Assembly (NCBI GenBank): GCA_014800065.1
Contig: JAAVGX010000015.1
Coordinates: 1-17,598, forward strand
Reading direction: 5' to 3'
DNA: 17,598 nucleotides
From: Bacteroidales bacterium
GTDB taxonomy: Bacteria; Bacteroidota; Bacteroidia; Bacteroidales; Muribaculaceae
Shown here: positions 14,948-17,598 of the stretch, piece after piece
How the letters are laid out: each line of letters opens with the position of its first letter
How positions within the stretch are numbered: the stretch's first letter is position 1
Translations under genes and position numbers: made by a program
Notes under the pieces: model-generated
What the model saw: the letters and a program-made list of their open reading frames with translations, nothing else
What the model was told of the DNA's origin: nothing
The model's database searches: none

Positions 14948-15565
14948 CTATTCTCTGAATGGGAATATTTGGGTTGGATTAACAGGCAGTCCATTGCGTC
15001 GGATTTCGAAATGGAGGTGTGGGGCCGTTGAATTACCGGAGTTCCCGCTTGTAGCGATGATTGTTCCGGGGTATACTGTATCTCCCGGGTGCACGAGAAT
15101 TTCTTTCAGGTGGGCATAACGAGTTTCAAGGCTATTGGGATGGGCAACGATTACAAAATATCCGTAACCATCCTCGTCATAGCCGGTGCGAACCACTGTG
15201 CCTCCGAGGGGTATGGGTATACCCTCCCCCAGTTTCATTGAGAGGTCTACACCCCAATGAATGCGGCCGAATTCTTCACGAAATCCAAATGGGGAGGTCA
15301 ATTTATGCCTGAAAAGGTCGGTGCTGTCGTTATAAGCTTCCACCACCATGTCAAGCACTCCCTCGGTGGTGGCGTGATTGACAAAGGGAATGCTTGATAA
15401 TGATTGGACGACTGAATTGCCTTCATAAGCGTCATCTACAAAATCCAAGGCTCCAAAGATTGAGGAGGATACAGAATCGCCCGATATCAAAACCTCCCTG
15501 CTCTGCGAGAAAGCGGGGAGGCTTGTTATAATTGCTATTAAGAGAATGCGAATCCTATTGTTCAT
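14948..15565 (-). CDS. M23 family (LytM-type) peptidoglycan endopeptidase
   Basis: This secreted zinc metallopeptidase (205 aa) is predicted to cut peptidoglycan cross-bridges or stem peptides in the periplasm. A signal peptide covers about residues 1-20. The linker (21-88) is followed by the M23 domain, which starts LTSPFGFREEFGRIHWGVDLS and gives the HxxxD ligands His103 and Asp107. RYAHL (His152) and the HLHFEIR motif (His183, His185) complete the catalytic set, so the enzyme should be active and not a LytM-type activator. There is no coiled coil of the EnvC kind. The ATG at 15565 lies inside the upstream wzz-like gene (11-base overlap), implying translational coupling. It is the last gene before the terminator at 14885-14920. 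Confidence 0.9.
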   Translation of the reverse strand: MNNRIRILLIAIITSLPAFSQSREVLISGDSVSSSIFGALDFVDDAYEGNSVVQSLSSIPFVNHATTEGVLDMVVEAYNDSTDLFRHKLTSPFGFREEFGRIHWGVDLSMKLGEGIPIPLGGTVVRTGYDEDGYGYFVIVAHPNSLETRYAHLKEILVHPGDTVYPGTIIATSGNSGNSTAPHLHFEIRRNGLPVNPTQIFPFRE

Positions 15566-16652
15566 CTTTTCGTGGCTGGTCTGAGGTGCCCTTGAATTGC
15601 TCCTTCAGACTCGGTGCAAAGAGCACCCAAAATCCGCATGCCACAGCGGCAAGAAAGATAAAACCAATCAGAATGAGGACTTTACGCGGGCTTGTAGCTT
15701 TAATTGGCACAGTAGCAGGAGTTATGACGGTGTACACCGGCGTTGTTTCCTGCACCTTTGCCTGTGCAACTTGAACCTGCTGAGCGGTTTGGTTATAAAG
15801 ATTGAAGGCCAAAGAGGCTTCATTCTCCAGTCGTTCGCGGTTGACCTGCACTGCGTGGAGTACTACACCTTGGTTGCGGTCGAGATAGTCGGCATAGCGC
15901 TGCTGGGCTTCATAGTAGTTATTGCGCGCTTCGTCATTGATTGTTTTTGCATACTCCAAATCCTGACGGGCTTTATTGGTTCGATAGTCAGTGATATATT
16001 CCTGAAGGCGCGAGATAACCGTATCGGCCAGCAATGCTGATACAAGCGGATCCTGCATCGTAACGTTCACAGTTACCACCGTTGTCTTGGGATCCATCGA
16101 GGCGGTTATTCTTTTTCTCAGGGCCTTTACAATTAAATTTTCCGGTTTGGTCAGTTGGAAATTGTCTACCTTATGAGTAGATTCATCATCGGGGTTACTT
16201 TTAAAAAGACCAATAACTTTACCCGGCAGCATAATAATTGTAGTCCACCATGGACGCTTAAGATCATCTTCGATATAGTTTCGAATGTTGATCTGGTCGC
16301 CATTTTTGGTTTGAACTTTTACATCGAACAAACTCGTCATGAAAGGTACGGATTCAACGACCTCCGGATAAAGCATAGGCGAAACAGCATCACTACCATT
16401 ACTCAAATTTGCATTTACCCCGGCAAGAGAAGCCAGTGCCCCAAGGCCTGAGGACATAGACTTGGAGCCATTTGCTTCAGGGGCGAGCTTGACAGTTGTG
16501 GAATATTCTTTTGGGATGCTAAAACCCACAATTAATCCTACCACAGCACCGATAGCGCACCATTTATAGAACTTGCGTCGCTGCTCCCAGAGTTGCCGAG
16601 CTACTTGAATCAGATCAATTTCCTCTTCCTCTTTGTGCTTATTCTCTTCCAT
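15555..16652 (-). CDS. Wzz/GumC-like polysaccharide chain-length determinant (kinase-less co-polymerase)
   Basis: This inner-membrane polysaccharide co-polymerase (365 aa) controls chain length or export of a surface polysaccharide. It has an acidic cytoplasmic N-terminus with EIDLIQVARQLWEQRRKFYKW, transmembrane helix 1 (about 31-46) and a large periplasmic domain. A long coiled-coil region occupies about 215-300. The proline signature ATVPIKATSPRK (313-324) precedes helix 2 (about 325-346), and a short polar C-tail ends the protein. No BY-kinase domain or Tyr cluster follows, so any tyrosine kinase would be encoded elsewhere. It begins 5 bases after the SLBB export protein stop and overlaps the M23 start, forming a tight operon. 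Confidence 0.92.
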   Translation of the reverse strand: MEENKHKEEEEIDLIQVARQLWEQRRKFYKWCAIGAVVGLIVGFSIPKEYSTTVKLAPEANGSKSMSSGLGALASLAGVNANLSNGSDAVSPMLYPEVVESVPFMTSLFDVKVQTKNGDQINIRNYIEDDLKRPWWTTIIMLPGKVIGLFKSNPDDESTHKVDNFQLTKPENLIVKALRKRITASMDPKTTVVTVNVTMQDPLVSALLADTVISRLQEYITDYRTNKARQDLEYAKTINDEARNNYYEAQQRYADYLDRNQGVVLHAVQVNRERLENEASLAFNLYNQTAQQVQVAQAKVQETTPVYTVITPATVPIKATSPRKVLILIGFIFLAAVACGFWVLFAPSLKEQFKGTSDQPRKDEQ

Positions 16653-16657
16653 CCTGC

Positions 16658-17598
16658 TTATTTCTTGAAGATGTTAGTAATGGTGGCTGCCATTGCAGCT
16701 ACAGATGAGAAGCTGGTTGCGATGGTCAGAATCTTTGTCCAGTCAGTGCCATCGTTAGCAGGCTTGCTGGGCACAATGATTGAGCATCCGGGTTCGATGG
16801 GGGTATTACGTTTTGCTCGAGCCACTGTTCCGTTGAGGTAGACGATATAGGCTTTTCCCTTACGAGCTCGCTGCCCGTAACCACCGGCCTGGTCGATATA
16901 ATAATCGAGCTTCTTGCCCGGGACATACACCACAGCATTGGGGAAGAGTACATCGCCAGAAATCTTGACAGTACTCTGTTGCTCGGGAACAAAGAGAACA
17001 TCGCCCGGCTGAAGAACAACGTCGTATGTAGAGCCGGGATTTTTCAGAGCCAGTTCCAAGTCGATACCTACATTATAGGTTGAGGAAACATCTATCTGTT
17101 CGAGTGCAATCGAATCGGAAGCATTGCCCTTGCTGTTTGATTTCGCCAATCGGAGTACCTCCTCGCGTGCTGCAATTTCATCATCGGTCAGCTTGCGGGC
17201 CAAGTGAGCTCCTTTCACATAGGCATCATCAAGTACTCCACCTGCGCGTGCCACCACTTCTGAAAGTCGTTCATTGCGTTTCTGAAGGACATATTCACCG
17301 GCAAAGAGAACTTCGCCTTCTATTGTCACCTTCTTCTGCTCACTATAACCGGGGCTCTTTCGAACCTCCACACGGTCGAAGGGCTTGAGAACAAATCCCT
17401 TGCCATCACCCTTTGCAAGGCCGTTCTCGATTGAGACTGTATAAATCTGTGCGAGCTGATTTGTTGCGGTGGTCGAATTGGGGTTTACCACTCGTCGGGA
17501 TATATCCACACGCGCTGTTGACGCTCCCTCCAAAAGGCCTCCGGCTTGGAAAATAAGGTCTTCCACGGTGGTATTGAGTGCATAAGGATATGCACCTG
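16658..17598 (-). CDS. SLBB-domain polysaccharide export protein (Wza-like), N-terminus beyond the window
   Basis: This is the C-terminal 312 residues of an outer-membrane polysaccharide export protein; the reading frame is open to the right edge (first whole codon at 17594-17596), so the N-terminus and signal are missing. Three SLBB-type units are visible, each with its Ala-Gly-Gly signature: VEDLIFQAGG, LSEVVARAGG (preceded by VTIEGEVLFAGEYVL) and YYIDQAGG (preceded by VKISGDVLFPNAVV). The end, ILTIATSFSSVAAMAATITNIFKK, is a helix fit to span the outer membrane, as the Wza C-terminus does. A GTG at 17566 is internal and not the start. With the Wzz-like protein encoded next to it, it would form a capsule or exopolysaccharide export conduit. 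Confidence 0.9.
   Translation of the reverse strand, partial: GAYPYALNTTVEDLIFQAGGLLEGASTARVDISRRVVNPNSTTATNQLAQIYTVSIENGLAKGDGKGFVLKPFDRVEVRKSPGYSEQKKVTIEGEVLFAGEYVLQKRNERLSEVVARAGGVLDDAYVKGAHLARKLTDDEIAAREEVLRLAKSNSKGNASDSIALEQIDVSSTYNVGIDLELALKNPGSTYDVVLQPGDVLFVPEQQSTVKISGDVLFPNAVVYVPGKKLDYYIDQAGGYGQRARKGKAYIVYLNGTVARAKRNTPIEPGCSIIVPSKPANDGTDWTKILTIATSFSSVAAMAATITNIFKK

Noticed and set aside
17564..17566. GTG as start codon of the SLBB protein
   Set aside because: The frame continues open to the window edge and the upstream residues (GAYPYALNTT) fit the start of an SLBB unit, so the gene extends beyond the window.
1..17598. CRISPR arrays, tRNA or rRNA genes, insertion sequences, toxin-antitoxin or restriction systems
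   Set aside because: I looked for regular repeats, tRNA-like cloverleafs, transposase or nuclease motifs and inverted-repeat ends and found none. The genes look like vertically inherited core and envelope functions.

Overview
The window reads as a chromosomal segment of a Bacteroidales-type member of the Bacteroidota, plausibly a gut commensal of the Muribaculaceae/Bacteroidaceae kind; the genus is inference. The grounds are a mutA-mutB methylmalonyl-CoA mutase pair, promoters of the Bacteroidetes form TTTG-N19/20-TAnnTTTG in front of several genes, mostly A-rich ribosome binding regions, a TonB-C protein with a SusC-plug-like tail, a lipoprotein GH13 amylase and a kinase-less Wzz. It looks like ordinary, intact chromosome. 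I see no insertion sequence, integrase, CRISPR array, tRNA or rRNA.

Layout, left to right. Bases 1-405 hold no complete gene. They contain a leftward promoter and structured leader for a transcript that runs off the left edge, a pair of 29-base direct repeats, and two hairpins that end the mutAB transcript. The mutB and mutA genes (406-4391, minus strand) form one operon. Its promoter lies back to back with that of a plus-strand NUDIX hydrolase gene (4598-5143). Plus-strand recJ and recQ follow, then a DUF486 membrane protein whose start overlaps the recQ stop, then a GH13 lipoprotein amylase. A bidirectional terminator separates the amylase from a minus-strand ROK sugar kinase. Upstream of the kinase on the same strand lies the TonB-C/plug-like protein. 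dnaK (12960-14864, plus) is divergent from it and has a sigma-54-like promoter. A second strong bidirectional terminator separates dnaK from a minus-strand operon that enters from the right edge: SLBB polysaccharide export protein, Wzz-like co-polymerase, M23 endopeptidase.

How the genes fit together. MutAB interconverts succinyl-CoA and methylmalonyl-CoA in the succinate-propionate route. RecJ and RecQ act together in recombinational repair. The amylase and ROK kinase could be successive steps of alpha-glucan use (envelope hydrolysis, then cytoplasmic phosphorylation), although they are convergent and not one operon. The right-hand operon is an export machine for capsule or exopolysaccharide together with a peptidoglycan hydrolase. 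I found no clear new defence or mobile system. The most unusual items are the TonB-C/plug-like fusion, the Cys-rich linker in MutA, the unexplained repeats and structured leader at the left edge, and the sigma-54-like element before dnaK.
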